Below are positions 9,586 to 17,204 of a stretch of DNA of 64,000 nt, piece by piece. A program made the position numbers and the translations under genes. The first letter of the stretch is position 1, and each line of letters begins with the position of its first letter. Below the pieces are notes generated by a model. That model had not been told where the DNA came from, ran no database searches, and worked only from the letters and a program-made list of their open reading frames with translations. This DNA is from Gordonia bronchialis DSM 43247 (lineage in GTDB: Bacteria; Actinomycetota; Actinomycetes; Mycobacteriales; Mycobacteriaceae): NCBI RefSeq assembly GCF_000024785.1, contig NC_013441.1, forward strand, positions 3,100,001 to 3,164,000, read 5' to 3'.

Positions 9586-10545
9586 TTGTCCGCCACACCC
9601 GCCCGCGAGATCACGCTGCGCTTCCTCGCCGCGCCCACCGACGCCACGACCATCGGCGGCGACGTCCGCGGCGGGCGGCTGCTGTCGTGGATCGACAAGG
9701 CGGCCTACGCGTGCGCGGCGACGTGGTCGGGTGGCTACTCGGTGACCGCCTACTTCGGCAACATCACCTTCACCCGGGGCATCGAACCCGGCGACATCGT
9801 GGAGGTCACCGCCACGATCATCCACACCGGCACCTCGAGCATGCACATCCATTGCTCGGTACGCTCGGCCTCCCCGCATACCGGCCTGTTCACCGTCGCG
9901 AGCGAGTGCCTGGTCATCTTTGTCGCCATGGGCGAGGACCGCCGGCCCCGCCCTGTGCCGCAATGGGTTCCGATCACCGAAGCCGACCGCGCCGCCCAGG
10001 AGTATGCGACCACCCGCATTCCGGTGCGCCGCAGCATCGAAGACGCGATGGCCGGTGTCACCTACTCCGACGCCGGAACCGCGCCGCGCTCGCAGACGCG
10101 CTTCCTCGCCGCCCCGACCGACGTCAACTGGGGCGGCAACGCCCACGGCGGCCGCGTGATGGAGTGGATGGACGAGTCGGCTTATCTGAACGCGGCCCGC
10201 TGGTGTGGACGGCGGTGCGTGACCGCCTACGTCGGCGGCATCCGGTTCTACGCGCCGATCCACATCGGCGACGTCGTCGAACTCGACGCGCGCCTGATCC
10301 ACACCGGCAAGCAGACCATGCACATATCCGTACACGTCCGCGCCGGCAACCCGCACGACGGCGAGATGCGCGACTGCGCACACAGCCTGATGATCGTTGC
10401 CGCGGTCGACGACAACGGTGACGCCACCGCCGTGCGACGCTGGGTTCCGGTGTCCGCCGAGGACATCGCGCTCGACGCCCATGCGCGTGAACTCATGGCG
10501 ATCCGCACCACGCTGCCGCGTCGGCCGGACATGATCGGCGTCTGA
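9586..10545 (+). CDS. Acyl-CoA thioesterase, tandem hotdog domains
   Basis: 319 residues. The protein is two similar halves: each has RFLAAPTD, a GG-x-VxGG/AHGGR segment, then WxDxAAY/SAYL, a TAYxGxIxF strand and an IHTG strand (first half residues 8-160, second half about 170-319). This is the BFIT/YciA-like hotdog acyl-CoA thioesterase layout. The TTG start at 9586 is chosen because AGGAG at 9574-9578 lies 7 bp upstream and homology begins just after it; no ATG is near. It probably hydrolyses medium- or long-chain acyl-CoA in the cytoplasm. The specificity cannot be read from the sequence. Confidence 0.85.
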   Translation: MSATPAREITLRFLAAPTDATTIGGDVRGGRLLSWIDKAAYACAATWSGGYSVTAYFGNITFTRGIEPGDIVEVTATIIHTGTSSMHIHCSVRSASPHTGLFTVASECLVIFVAMGEDRRPRPVPQWVPITEADRAAQEYATTRIPVRRSIEDAMAGVTYSDAGTAPRSQTRFLAAPTDVNWGGNAHGGRVMEWMDESAYLNAARWCGRRCVTAYVGGIRFYAPIHIGDVVELDARLIHTGKQTMHISVHVRAGNPHDGEMRDCAHSLMIVAAVDDNGDATAVRRWVPVSAEDIALDAHARELMAIRTTLPRRPDMIGV

Positions 10546-10634
10546 TCACCGACTTACCGTGACCATCTGCGCCGCAGGCTGCGGTAGCGCATCATTCTCG
10601 ACATGGGTGAGGACGTCGACGTGACGGCAAACCG

Positions 10635-11279
10635 ATGAGTGCATCCGCCGAGCTCGTCTTTTACTACGGCCCGATGGGGGCCGGAAAGTCCACCCTCGCC
10701 CTGCAGACCCACTTCAACCAGCGGCAGCAGGGACGCAGTGGTGTCCTGCTCACCAAGGACGACCGATCCAACCGCCCACTGGTGACCAGTCGGATCGGCC
10801 TGGCGGCCGAGGCGATCGCCGTCGACGACCACACCGATGTCCACGCGCTGATCACCGGTCGGGGCATCCCGGATTTCCTCGTCTGCGACGAGGCCCAGTT
10901 CCTGACCATCGCCCAGGTCGATCAGCTCGCCGGACTCGTCGACGACCACGCAGTGAGCGTCTTCGCCTACGGACTCCTCACCGACTTCCGGTCGGTCCTG
11001 TTCCCCGGATCGGCACGCCTGGTCGAGATTGCCGACGAGATCCACCGGATGCAGGCCGTGGTGTTGTGCTGGTGCGGCCGAGACGCCTGTCTGAACGCAC
11101 GAATCGTCAACGGCCGCATGGTCCACGCTGGTGAACTGATCGCCATCGGGGATACCGGCGACGGTCCGGTGCATTACCGTCCGCTGTGTCGGCGGCACTT
11201 CACCCAGGGCCGCATCGACGCGGGGGGCGAACCCGGGCCGGTGGACACCAATTCCCAGAATCCTTTCAGTACCGGCTGA
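10635..11279 (+). CDS. tdk: Thymidine kinase (type II)
   Basis: 214 residues. The P-loop GPMGAGKST is at residues 12-20, the Walker-B-like LVCDEAQF near 85, and the zinc-site cysteines are in CWCGRDAC and in CRRH near the C-terminus. This matches type II thymidine kinases, which phosphorylate thymidine with ATP for the dTTP salvage route. The length is normal. It lies 89 bp after the thioesterase gene and is followed by a hairpin in the convergent intergenic space. A type II Tdk is not universal in mycobacteria and their relatives. Confidence 0.92.
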   Translation: MSASAELVFYYGPMGAGKSTLALQTHFNQRQQGRSGVLLTKDDRSNRPLVTSRIGLAAEAIAVDDHTDVHALITGRGIPDFLVCDEAQFLTIAQVDQLAGLVDDHAVSVFAYGLLTDFRSVLFPGSARLVEIADEIHRMQAVVLCWCGRDACLNARIVNGRMVHAGELIAIGDTGDGPVHYRPLCRRHFTQGRIDAGGEPGPVDTNSQNPFSTG

Positions 11280-11469
11280 TTCGGCGGCAAGGTTCACCCG
11301 GCAGTCTTGAGCTGATCGACCCACCCAGACCACCGGTCGACCGACCCCAGACCACAGGGGCGCCACGCGTTCACTCCTCGTAGCACAGACCGCGGTTCAC
11401 CGTCTCGACACCGGTGAATCGGGGTGTGGCTGCGAGGGTGGACAGACGACCCGCGCCCGTGCCAGATGG

Positions 11470-11499
11470 CCCCGCCGCTGATCCCCCATCGCGGCGGGG
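11470..11499. terminator. Strong GC hairpin between convergent genes
   Basis: CCCCGCCGC (11470-11478) and GCGGCGGGG (11491-11499) form a perfect 9-bp stem with a 12-base loop. No U-tract follows, which is common in actinobacteria. It sits between tdk (plus) and the ferredoxin-like gene (minus), so it could stop transcription from both sides. The rest of the 287-bp gap 11280-11566 shows no gene. Confidence 0.55.
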
Positions 11500-11566
11500 T
11501 CATCGCTGTCATGGGTCAGCACGGTAGCGATGCCAGTCTCGCGCCGGGGTGCAACACGCGCCGGCA

Positions 11567-12451
11567 TCACAGTCCTTCGATGGATACCAACACGAACTGT
11601 CGGACCCGACCGGGAACGCTTGCGGTGCACATCGACAACAGCGGATCGGACATGTGCTCGGCGAGAGTCACGTCGATGGGTCCGGCGGGGCCGTCGAGCC
11701 GCACATGGATCTGGTGATCGCGCTTGTCCACATCGATCGGCGCCAGCGCGTCGATGGCGGCATCTCCAGTTGCCTGGCGGACAAAGTGCTGCGCCGCCTG
11801 CACAGGATGCGGAAGCGACGTCCGGCCCCGCAGCAGGGCGTCGACGAGACGTCCCTCGGTGTAGGCAGCAACGATCCCTGCCGGATCGTCGGTGGTGTCC
11901 ACCCGCCCATAACACAGTCCGTGCGGGAGCAGCAGCATCGTCGCAGCGAACCGGTCCCCACCGAGATGTGAACACTCCCAGGTCCATTCGGGGTACGCGT
12001 CGGCGATCGCGGCGACAGCCCGGCGTCCACGCACGGCACAGCACTGGTCGTGCTTGCCGTGCGCGCAGATCGCGACGAGCGGATCGGCAGTGGGAGCACC
12101 GTCGAATCCCTGTAGGTCAAGGTCGAGGTAGTCGGCGGGACCCTCGACCTCCCCGGCGTAGAGCCGTTCGGCCCCGGGCCGCGCCTCGGCGATGAACCAT
12201 CGCCACCGCGGAACGGGCGGTCGACGGCCCGGACGGCGGATCGCGACGATCCGCATTCCGGTCGCCTCCACCCGTCGCACGATGGACCGGCCGAGCGCCG
12301 GATCGATCACCGACGGTGAATTGAGGAACACCGACGGGCCCCATGGCCCGGCCAGTTCCAACAGCAGCCAGCGATGTCCGGCCGAAGCCGTGCCGAACAT
12401 CGGATCGCCGCGTTCGACCGACTGGTCGCTACAGGGACGAGAATCCCTCAT
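11567..12451 (-). CDS. Sucrase/ferredoxin-like protein, thioredoxin-fold [2Fe-2S] candidate
   Basis: 294 residues, Suc_Fer-like family. The cluster-binding half is C-terminal: CAHGKHDQCC (Cys129, Cys137, Cys138) followed by WECSHLGGDRFA (Cys160, His162), the usual CxHGxxDxCC and HxGGxRFA pattern. The N-terminal half (RWLLLELAGPWG, then SVIDPALG) is the companion domain of this family. The start ATG overlaps the JmjC gene stop by 4 bp, so the two are translationally coupled. In this operon it may act as an electron carrier or scaffold for the oxygenase next door; that is inference. No sucrose link is implied by the family name. Confidence 0.85.
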   Translation of the reverse strand: MRDSRPCSDQSVERGDPMFGTASAGHRWLLLELAGPWGPSVFLNSPSVIDPALGRSIVRRVEATGMRIVAIRRPGRRPPVPRWRWFIAEARPGAERLYAGEVEGPADYLDLDLQGFDGAPTADPLVAICAHGKHDQCCAVRGRRAVAAIADAYPEWTWECSHLGGDRFAATMLLLPHGLCYGRVDTTDDPAGIVAAYTEGRLVDALLRGRTSLPHPVQAAQHFVRQATGDAAIDALAPIDVDKRDHQIHVRLDGPAGPIDVTLAEHMSDPLLSMCTASVPGRVRQFVLVSIEGL

Positions 12452-13692
12452 GCCTCCGGCCCCGGTGGAGTCACGTGGCGATCGTCAACCACCACAACGA
12501 CGCCTTCGGCCAGCAACCTTCGCAGCAGTACCGTGCCGTCGGCCGCGTCGAGTCCCGGAAGTTCTGCAGCACTGACGATCTCACCACTACGAATCGTTCG
12601 CAGAGCTTCCAGGCAGTAGCCGGGGGTGCTGATCGAGCGCTCACCGGTCAGCAGTTCCGCCCGGTCGGCGACCCGACGCAGCGTGGGCACCAGCCCGTGC
12701 CGCAACCGCAGCCGCGTCGCGGCGTTCACCACGCCGATGGCCTCGAGTGTCGCCAGGGGCCGCACCGGGACCGGGCGCGTGCGGGCAGTGTGACGCCGGG
12801 CAAGTCGAGCCGCGGCGCCCTCCCCCACATCGGCTGCGTGGTCCCGCAGCCGCTCGACGACGGCTGCCATCGCCTTGGTCGCGATCGGGACGGTCTGGTC
12901 CCGACCGGTGAGGTCGATCCCCAACGGCAACGATTGCCTGAATTCCGCACAGTCGTCGAGTTCGGCGACGATCGCTGCAACCACGTCGCGGACGGTCACC
13001 GCTCCGACGCCGATGGTCAGGTGAATCGACGTGTCCCCCAATGCGTCCGCGGAATGAATCCAACCCCGCGGCAGATAGAGCGCGTCGCCGGGCGAGAGGA
13101 CCGCCTCGATCTCCGGCGCGTCGTCCGATGCCCGGCGCTCGATCTGGGCACGATGATCGGTCCACGGTTGCGTGGCCAGCGGATGGGTGTGTACGGGCCG
13201 ATGGACTCGCCATCGCTTGGTGCCCGCCACCTGTAAGACGAACACGTCGTGCACGTCATAGTGCGGATCGAATCCCCGATTGCCGGGGGGTGTCACGTAG
13301 GCGTTGGCCTGCACCGGATGCCCCAGATCGTCGACCATCGCACGGACGAAGTCGATGACGGGCGGCCACAGCCGGTGCAGGCCCTGCAACACGATGGTCG
13401 CCCCGGCCGCGAACTCGCGGAGAACCCCGGCCGGGTCCACCTGATCGGGCATCTCCGCGCCGAAACCCGCAGGCCCCAGGTAACAGTCCCGCGCGAGGAC
13501 CACACCCTCCTTGGCCATCCGGATGAACGGGGCGCGGACTCCGCGTTCGGCAATCAGCTCGTCGACCGCCCGAACCGACAGCAGGTCACCGAAGTCCGCC
13601 GGCAGCGAAGCCGCCCGGCTGAGCATCGGCCGCCGACCCCAGTACTGATCGGCAAAGGTGGTGAGATCGGTTGCTGTGCAACGGCTCAACAT
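12448..13692 (-). CDS. JmjC/Cupin_4 2-oxoglutarate Fe(II) oxygenase, probable peptide hydroxylase
   Basis: 414 residues. The iron facial triad is visible: HxD at His144-Asp146 within GFDPHYDVHDVFVLQ and the distal His213 in LPRGWIHSAD. The flanking GTKRWRV (158-163) is also as in the ribosomal-protein hydroxylases YcfD/ROX. The C-terminal ~150 residues look helical and winged-helix-like. Family members hydroxylate Arg, His or Asn/Asp side chains of proteins. Only 9 bp separate it from the stop of the repeat-peptide gene upstream, and its own stop overlaps the ferredoxin gene, so the natural reading is that the peptide is its substrate. It is not expected to be an L16 hydroxylase in this setting, though I cannot exclude that. 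Confidence 0.8.
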   Translation of the reverse strand: MLSRCTATDLTTFADQYWGRRPMLSRAASLPADFGDLLSVRAVDELIAERGVRAPFIRMAKEGVVLARDCYLGPAGFGAEMPDQVDPAGVLREFAAGATIVLQGLHRLWPPVIDFVRAMVDDLGHPVQANAYVTPPGNRGFDPHYDVHDVFVLQVAGTKRWRVHRPVHTHPLATQPWTDHRAQIERRASDDAPEIEAVLSPGDALYLPRGWIHSADALGDTSIHLTIGVGAVTVRDVVAAIVAELDDCAEFRQSLPLGIDLTGRDQTVPIATKAMAAVVERLRDHAADVGEGAAARLARRHTARTRPVPVRPLATLEAIGVVNAATRLRLRHGLVPTLRRVADRAELLTGERSISTPGYCLEALRTIRSGEIVSAAELPGLDAADGTVLLRRLLAEGVVVVVDDRHVTPPGPEA

Positions 13693-13701
13693 CGAGCGAG
13701 A

Positions 13702-13956
13702 TCACGCCGTCCCGTCGGCACCACCGTCGTGCCCATCGGGATTGGAACCACCGTCGGCGGGCCCTTCACCGCCGGCCGCGGTGCCGTCGGCACCACCGTC
13801 ATGCCCATCCGGATTGGAACCACCGTCGGCAGGTCCTTCACCGCCGGCCGCGGTGCCGTCGGCACCACCGTCATGCCCATCCGGATTGGAACCACCGTCG
13901 GCAGGTCCTTCACCGCCGGCACTCCCGGAGATGATGTCTTCGTCGTCCAGTGCCAT
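13702..13956 (-). CDS. 84-aa repeat peptide, candidate RiPP-like precursor
   Basis: 84 residues: a 13-residue leader-like start MALDDEDIISGSA, then three head-to-tail copies of a 24-residue unit (the last lacks one Ala). Each unit begins GGEGPADGG, has the core SNPDGHDGG and ends ADGTA(A). The composition is Gly, Asp, Ala, Asn, Pro, His, with no Cys, Lys, Arg or aromatic residue. The ATG at 13956 has AAAGGA 7 bp upstream. It is first in an operon with a JmjC-type oxygenase 9 bp downstream. The repeats supply identical Asp, Asn and His residues, the side chains that this enzyme class can hydroxylate. I do not recognise the family. A metal-binding acidic peptide is an alternative. Confidence 0.7.
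   Translation of the reverse strand: MALDDEDIISGSAGGEGPADGGSNPDGHDGGADGTAAGGEGPADGGSNPDGHDGGADGTAAGGEGPADGGSNPDGHDGGADGTA
13705..13917 (-). repeat. Three 72-bp in-frame tandem repeats inside the peptide gene
   Basis: Copies occupy 13917-13846, 13845-13774 and 13773-13705 (last one 69 bp before the stop). The first two copies are nearly identical in DNA; the third has silent changes only (for example GCC for TCC-side positions), so the amino acid sequence is under selection while the DNA drifts. Confidence 0.85.
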
Positions 13957-14164
13957 CAGAAGTCCTTTCTCGCCAGGAGGCGCGCGGGGTTGCGCGTCCC
14001 TACCTCCACTATCCAGACATCCGACGTGGGCGTGGCGGGAATCCCGGTATCGCAACCGGTGTGCGGCAGGCAGGACGTGGTTGTCGATCCCGGATATCGT
14101 ATTCATCATGGGTCATACCGGGCATTTCCGACCACGTCGTGGTGGCCGTCCGTAGCATCGGGAC

Positions 14165-15541
14165 ATGAGCACCTATGTCACCGCGAACCCGACCACCGGC
14201 CAGACCGAACGCGAGTTCCCCGCCCTGACGGACGACGAGGTCGCACAGCTCGGAGCGCGCTCCGCCGCAGCGTTCGAGCAGTGGCGCAACACCACCGCCG
14301 TCGAGCGCGCCGCTACGCTCCGACGCACCGCCGAGCTGTATGAGAAGCGCGAAGACGAACTGGCGCAGGCGATCACGACCGAGATGGGTAAACCACTGAG
14401 GCAGGCCGCCGGCGAAGTCGCGCTCGCCGGCTCGATCTATCGTTGGTACGCCGACCACGGTCCCGAACTCCTCGAACCGGAGACCCTCGACCCGCAGGGT
14501 GCGCAGGAGTCCCTGGTGCAGAAGTATCCCGTCGGACCGCTCGTGGGTGTGATGCCCTGGAACTACCCGTACTATCAGGTCGCCCGATTCGCCGCACCGA
14601 ATCTGTTGGTGGGCAACACGATTCTGCTGAAGCACGCGTCGATCTGTGCAGCGTCGTCGGCGCTTATGGCCGAGATCCTGCACGAGGCGGGCGTGCCGGA
14701 GGACGCGTACGTCAACGTATATGCGAGCAGTGATCAGATCGCCGATCTCATCGCTGACCCGGCAATCGCCGGCGTTTCACTGACCGGCAGCGAAAAGGCC
14801 GGTGCCGCAGTGGCCAAAGTGGCCGCGGAGAACCTGAAGAAGTCGGTCCTCGAACTCGGCGGCTCCGACCCGTTCATCATCCTCGACACCGACGATGTGG
14901 CACGTACCGCGCACATCGCGGCCTCGGCCCGGTTGTCCAACGCCGGGCAGGCGTGCAATTCGCCGAAGCGTTTCATCGTGCTCGATGATCTCTATGACGA
15001 CTTCCTGGCCAATCTGGTCACGGAGTTCAAGCAGGCCTCCGTCGGCGACCCCACCGATCCGTCGGTCAAGGTCGGGCCGTTGTCGTCGGTGTCCGCGCGC
15101 GACACCGTTGCGCAACAGGTGAATCACGCGGTCGAGCAGGGTGCTCGGCTGCACACCGGTGGCACCGTCGTCGAGGGTGACGGCGCGTTCCTGACGCCCG
15201 CCGTCCTCACCGACATCACCCCGGACATGGACGCCTACGCCGAGGAGATCTTCGGTCCCGTCGCAATGGTCTATCGGGTCTCCTCTGCCGACGAGGCTGT
15301 CGACCTGGCCAACGACGTCGACTTCGGTTTGAGCGGATCGGTGTGGAGCACCGACGCCGGGCGTGCCGCCGAGATCGCCGACCGTCTCGAGGTCGGGATG
15401 GCCTATGTCAACGAGCACGGCACGACGCTGCCCGGGTTGCCGTTCGGCGGGGTCAAGCGCTCAGGCTATGGTCGTGAACTCGGACGCTGGGGTCTCGGCG
15501 AATTCGTCAACGTCCGGTTGCGCCGGACCGCAGCAAAGTAG
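14165..15541 (+). CDS. NAD(P)-dependent aldehyde dehydrogenase, succinate-semialdehyde dehydrogenase-like
   Basis: 458 residues, a full aldehyde dehydrogenase without N-terminal extension. Visible are the coenzyme region MPWNYPYYQ, the active-site glutamate in LELGGSDPF, the catalytic cysteine in NAGQACNSPKRF and the C-terminal PFGGVKRSGYGRELG. This pattern is that of the GabD1/succinate-semialdehyde branch, which oxidises the semialdehyde to succinate in GABA breakdown and in the alternative TCA route of mycobacteria. It is divergent from the repeat-peptide operon, with about 208 bp between the starts. No GABA transaminase is adjacent, so the substrate is uncertain. Confidence 0.85.
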   Translation: MSTYVTANPTTGQTEREFPALTDDEVAQLGARSAAAFEQWRNTTAVERAATLRRTAELYEKREDELAQAITTEMGKPLRQAAGEVALAGSIYRWYADHGPELLEPETLDPQGAQESLVQKYPVGPLVGVMPWNYPYYQVARFAAPNLLVGNTILLKHASICAASSALMAEILHEAGVPEDAYVNVYASSDQIADLIADPAIAGVSLTGSEKAGAAVAKVAAENLKKSVLELGGSDPFIILDTDDVARTAHIAASARLSNAGQACNSPKRFIVLDDLYDDFLANLVTEFKQASVGDPTDPSVKVGPLSSVSARDTVAQQVNHAVEQGARLHTGGTVVEGDGAFLTPAVLTDITPDMDAYAEEIFGPVAMVYRVSSADEAVDLANDVDFGLSGSVWSTDAGRAAEIADRLEVGMAYVNEHGTTLPGLPFGGVKRSGYGRELGRWGLGEFVNVRLRRTAAK

Positions 15542-15617
15542 GCCGCAGCAACGTAGGTTTCCCACCCCGGCACGCCGTTGCGTCCTGCCGGCCACGCGCC
15601 CGCGTAGCGTGTCCGGC

Positions 15618-16250
15618 ATGGCGTTTCAGGGATTCGACGAGGCCGCGCTCGACTTCTACGACGACCTCGAGATGGACAACACCAAGGCCTTCTGGGAAGC
15701 CCACCGAGACGTCTACACCACGGCGGTGGCCGAGCCGATGGCCGCGCTCACCGAGGAACTGGCCGCCGAATTCGGGCAGGCCAAGATCTTTCGGCCCTAC
15801 CGGGACGTGCGGTTCGCCAAGGACAAGACGCCGTACAAGACGCATCAGGGTGCCTTTGTGGCAGTCGCGCCGGCCACCGGCTATTACGTCCAGATCGGCG
15901 CGCCGGGAGTTCGCGTCGGCGCCGGGTTCTATGAGGCAAGCACCGAGCGGCTCGCCACCCTGCGCCGGGCCATCGACAACGACCGGCACGGCCGCGAGTT
16001 GGAACGAATTGTCAACACGCTCAAGAAGACCGGGTGGGAGATCAGCGGCAGCCGCCTCAAGACGGCACCGCGGGGCTGGGATCCCGGACATCCCCGGATC
16101 GACCTGTTACGCCACAAGTCGATCACCATCGGCAAGGACTACGGCTTCGGCGCCGACGTGATCGGGACTCCCGCGCTCGTCGATCGGATACGCACGGACT
16201 GGCGTGCGGCCACTCCCCTCGTCGCATGGCTCGAGCGACACGGCGGCTGA
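15618..16250 (+). CDS. DUF2461 family protein
   Basis: 210 residues. The start ATG 15618 gives MAFQGFDEAALDFYDDLEMD, the usual start of the TIGR02453/DUF2461 family (FxGF...FLxxLxxNN.. KxWFxxHR); the later PYRDVRFAKDKTPYKTHQGA and GFYEAS segments also match. The function of the family is unknown; it is soluble and cytoplasmic by sequence. It stands alone on the plus strand 77 bp after the aldehyde dehydrogenase and may share its transcript. Confidence 0.85.
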   Translation: MAFQGFDEAALDFYDDLEMDNTKAFWEAHRDVYTTAVAEPMAALTEELAAEFGQAKIFRPYRDVRFAKDKTPYKTHQGAFVAVAPATGYYVQIGAPGVRVGAGFYEASTERLATLRRAIDNDRHGRELERIVNTLKKTGWEISGSRLKTAPRGWDPGHPRIDLLRHKSITIGKDYGFGADVIGTPALVDRIRTDWRAATPLVAWLERHGG

Positions 16251-16335
16251 CGCGCCGGGCGGCACAGACCGGGAACCTGAACCAAAGGGACCAAATCCCC
16301 CTGCGCCCGCGCCCGCGTGATCGTATGGTCGTTCC

Positions 16336-16431
16336 ATGGGAAGCATGTGGGTGATGCCCGCCGTGGCACTGGTGTCGTGCGTGATCATCGGACTCGGATT
16401 CTTCGCGGGAATCCCCGGCGACAAGGACTGA
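16336..16431 (+). CDS. Possible 31-aa membrane micro-protein
   Basis: Reads MGSMWVMPAVALVSCVIIGL followed by GFFAGIPGDKD and TGA. One hydrophobic helix covers residues 4-25, with a short charged C-terminal tail. It sits in an otherwise empty gap, and a perfect 7-bp GC hairpin begins 20 bp after its stop, which makes a short transcription unit plausible. The ribosome site is weak (no clear AGGAG). Not recognised; it could be chance. Confidence 0.4.
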   Translation: MGSMWVMPAVALVSCVIIGLGFFAGIPGDKD

Positions 16432-16450
16432 CTTCGGTCACGATGACCCG

Positions 16451-16470
16451 CCGCGGGTGGAGGCCCGCGG
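16451..16470. terminator. GC hairpin after the 31-aa ORF
   Basis: CCGCGGG (16451-16457), loop TGGAGG, CCCGCGG (16464-16470): a perfect 7-bp stem with no U-tract. Confidence 0.45.
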
Positions 16471-16562
16471 GGTACTCGCCTGCTCCGGGTAACGTGCCGA
16501 CTCGCAGCCAATGATCAGGCACCGCACACGCGCGTCGCAGTCGTGGCCGTTGTGATGGGGAC

Positions 16563-16898
16563 ATGACCAACACCATCACCTTTTCCCGATCCACCCCGAC
16601 CTCCGACACCGTCCTCATCGTCATGGACGGCACGCCGCGCACTCACACGATCGCGGCGCAGGTTCTGCGCAGCGGCTACCGGGTCGTCGTGACCGGACCG
16701 TCGGCGTCGCAACTGGTCCCCTACGTCGACGCGAGCGTTCGGCACGATGTCTGGACCATCGTCGCCGATCCCGCCGATCCCGCCCAGATCGATGCGGTGA
16801 TCGAACGCGCCACCGAGACGATGGGACCGGTCATCATGAACATCGATCCGGGTGGCCGGCTCTCCGACGTCGGCGCCGCCGACCGCAAGGTGGCCTGA
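16563..16898 (+). CDS. Small Rossmann-like hypothetical protein (111 aa)
   Basis: 111 residues. VLIVMDGTPRTHTIAAQVLR then SGYRVVVTGPSASQLVPYVD and WTIVADPADPAQIDAVIERA look like the first beta-alpha-beta units of a short-chain dehydrogenase, but the glycine-rich TGxxxGxG nucleotide motif is replaced and the catalytic half is absent. The whole protein ends after about 100 residues with no sign of a frameshifted continuation, so it is either a small stand-alone protein or an old truncated SDR. GGGGAC precedes the ATG. No function is assigned. Confidence 0.6.
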   Translation: MTNTITFSRSTPTSDTVLIVMDGTPRTHTIAAQVLRSGYRVVVTGPSASQLVPYVDASVRHDVWTIVADPADPAQIDAVIERATETMGPVIMNIDPGGRLSDVGAADRKVA

Positions 16899-17204
16899 GG
16901 CCCGTCGACCCCGAACACGTGACTCTCTCGTGACCGAAACGTGTCGCCGGCCTCGACGCCGGCTCAGATTCGGCGGTGCGTGACCGCAAGATTTGGGCGT
17001 GGCACAGTAGGTTTCACTCTCCGAACCGGCTGTGCGCGCACCGCGGTCACGTTTGACGCGACGGGTTGGCCAACTCCGCCCCAACCGCTCACCAGGGCGA
17101 TAGCATCGCGAAAGGTGCAGACGGGCGTCGCGGCTCCTTGCTGGGAAACAAGCACGCTCGCTGCATGGACCCCGACGCGTGTTCCAGGCACCCAAAGGAG
17201 AGTC
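16899..17204. other. Gene-free leader region in front of the PTS gene
   Basis: 306 bp without a credible gene. It holds a perfect GCCGGC/GCCGGC hairpin at 16946-16963 (loop CTCGAC), a possible terminator for the 111-aa gene, and the promoter and leader of the PTS gene. I looked for a BglG/LicT-type antiterminator RNA site and see none that is convincing. Confidence 0.5.
16946..16963. terminator. Short GC hairpin downstream of the 111-aa gene
   Basis: GCCGGC (16946-16951), loop CTCGAC, GCCGGC (16958-16963). Weak evidence: a 6-bp stem and no U-tract. Confidence 0.3.

Noticed and set aside
13658..14155. Plus-strand frame with PSCPSGLEPPSAGPSPP repeats
   Set aside because: Antisense of the three 72-bp repeats; the minus frame has a good ribosome site, coupled neighbours and a stop.
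16899..17204. BglG/LicT-type RNA antiterminator site before the PTS gene
   Set aside because: No convincing RAT-like sequence overlapping a terminator hairpin, and no antiterminator gene nearby.
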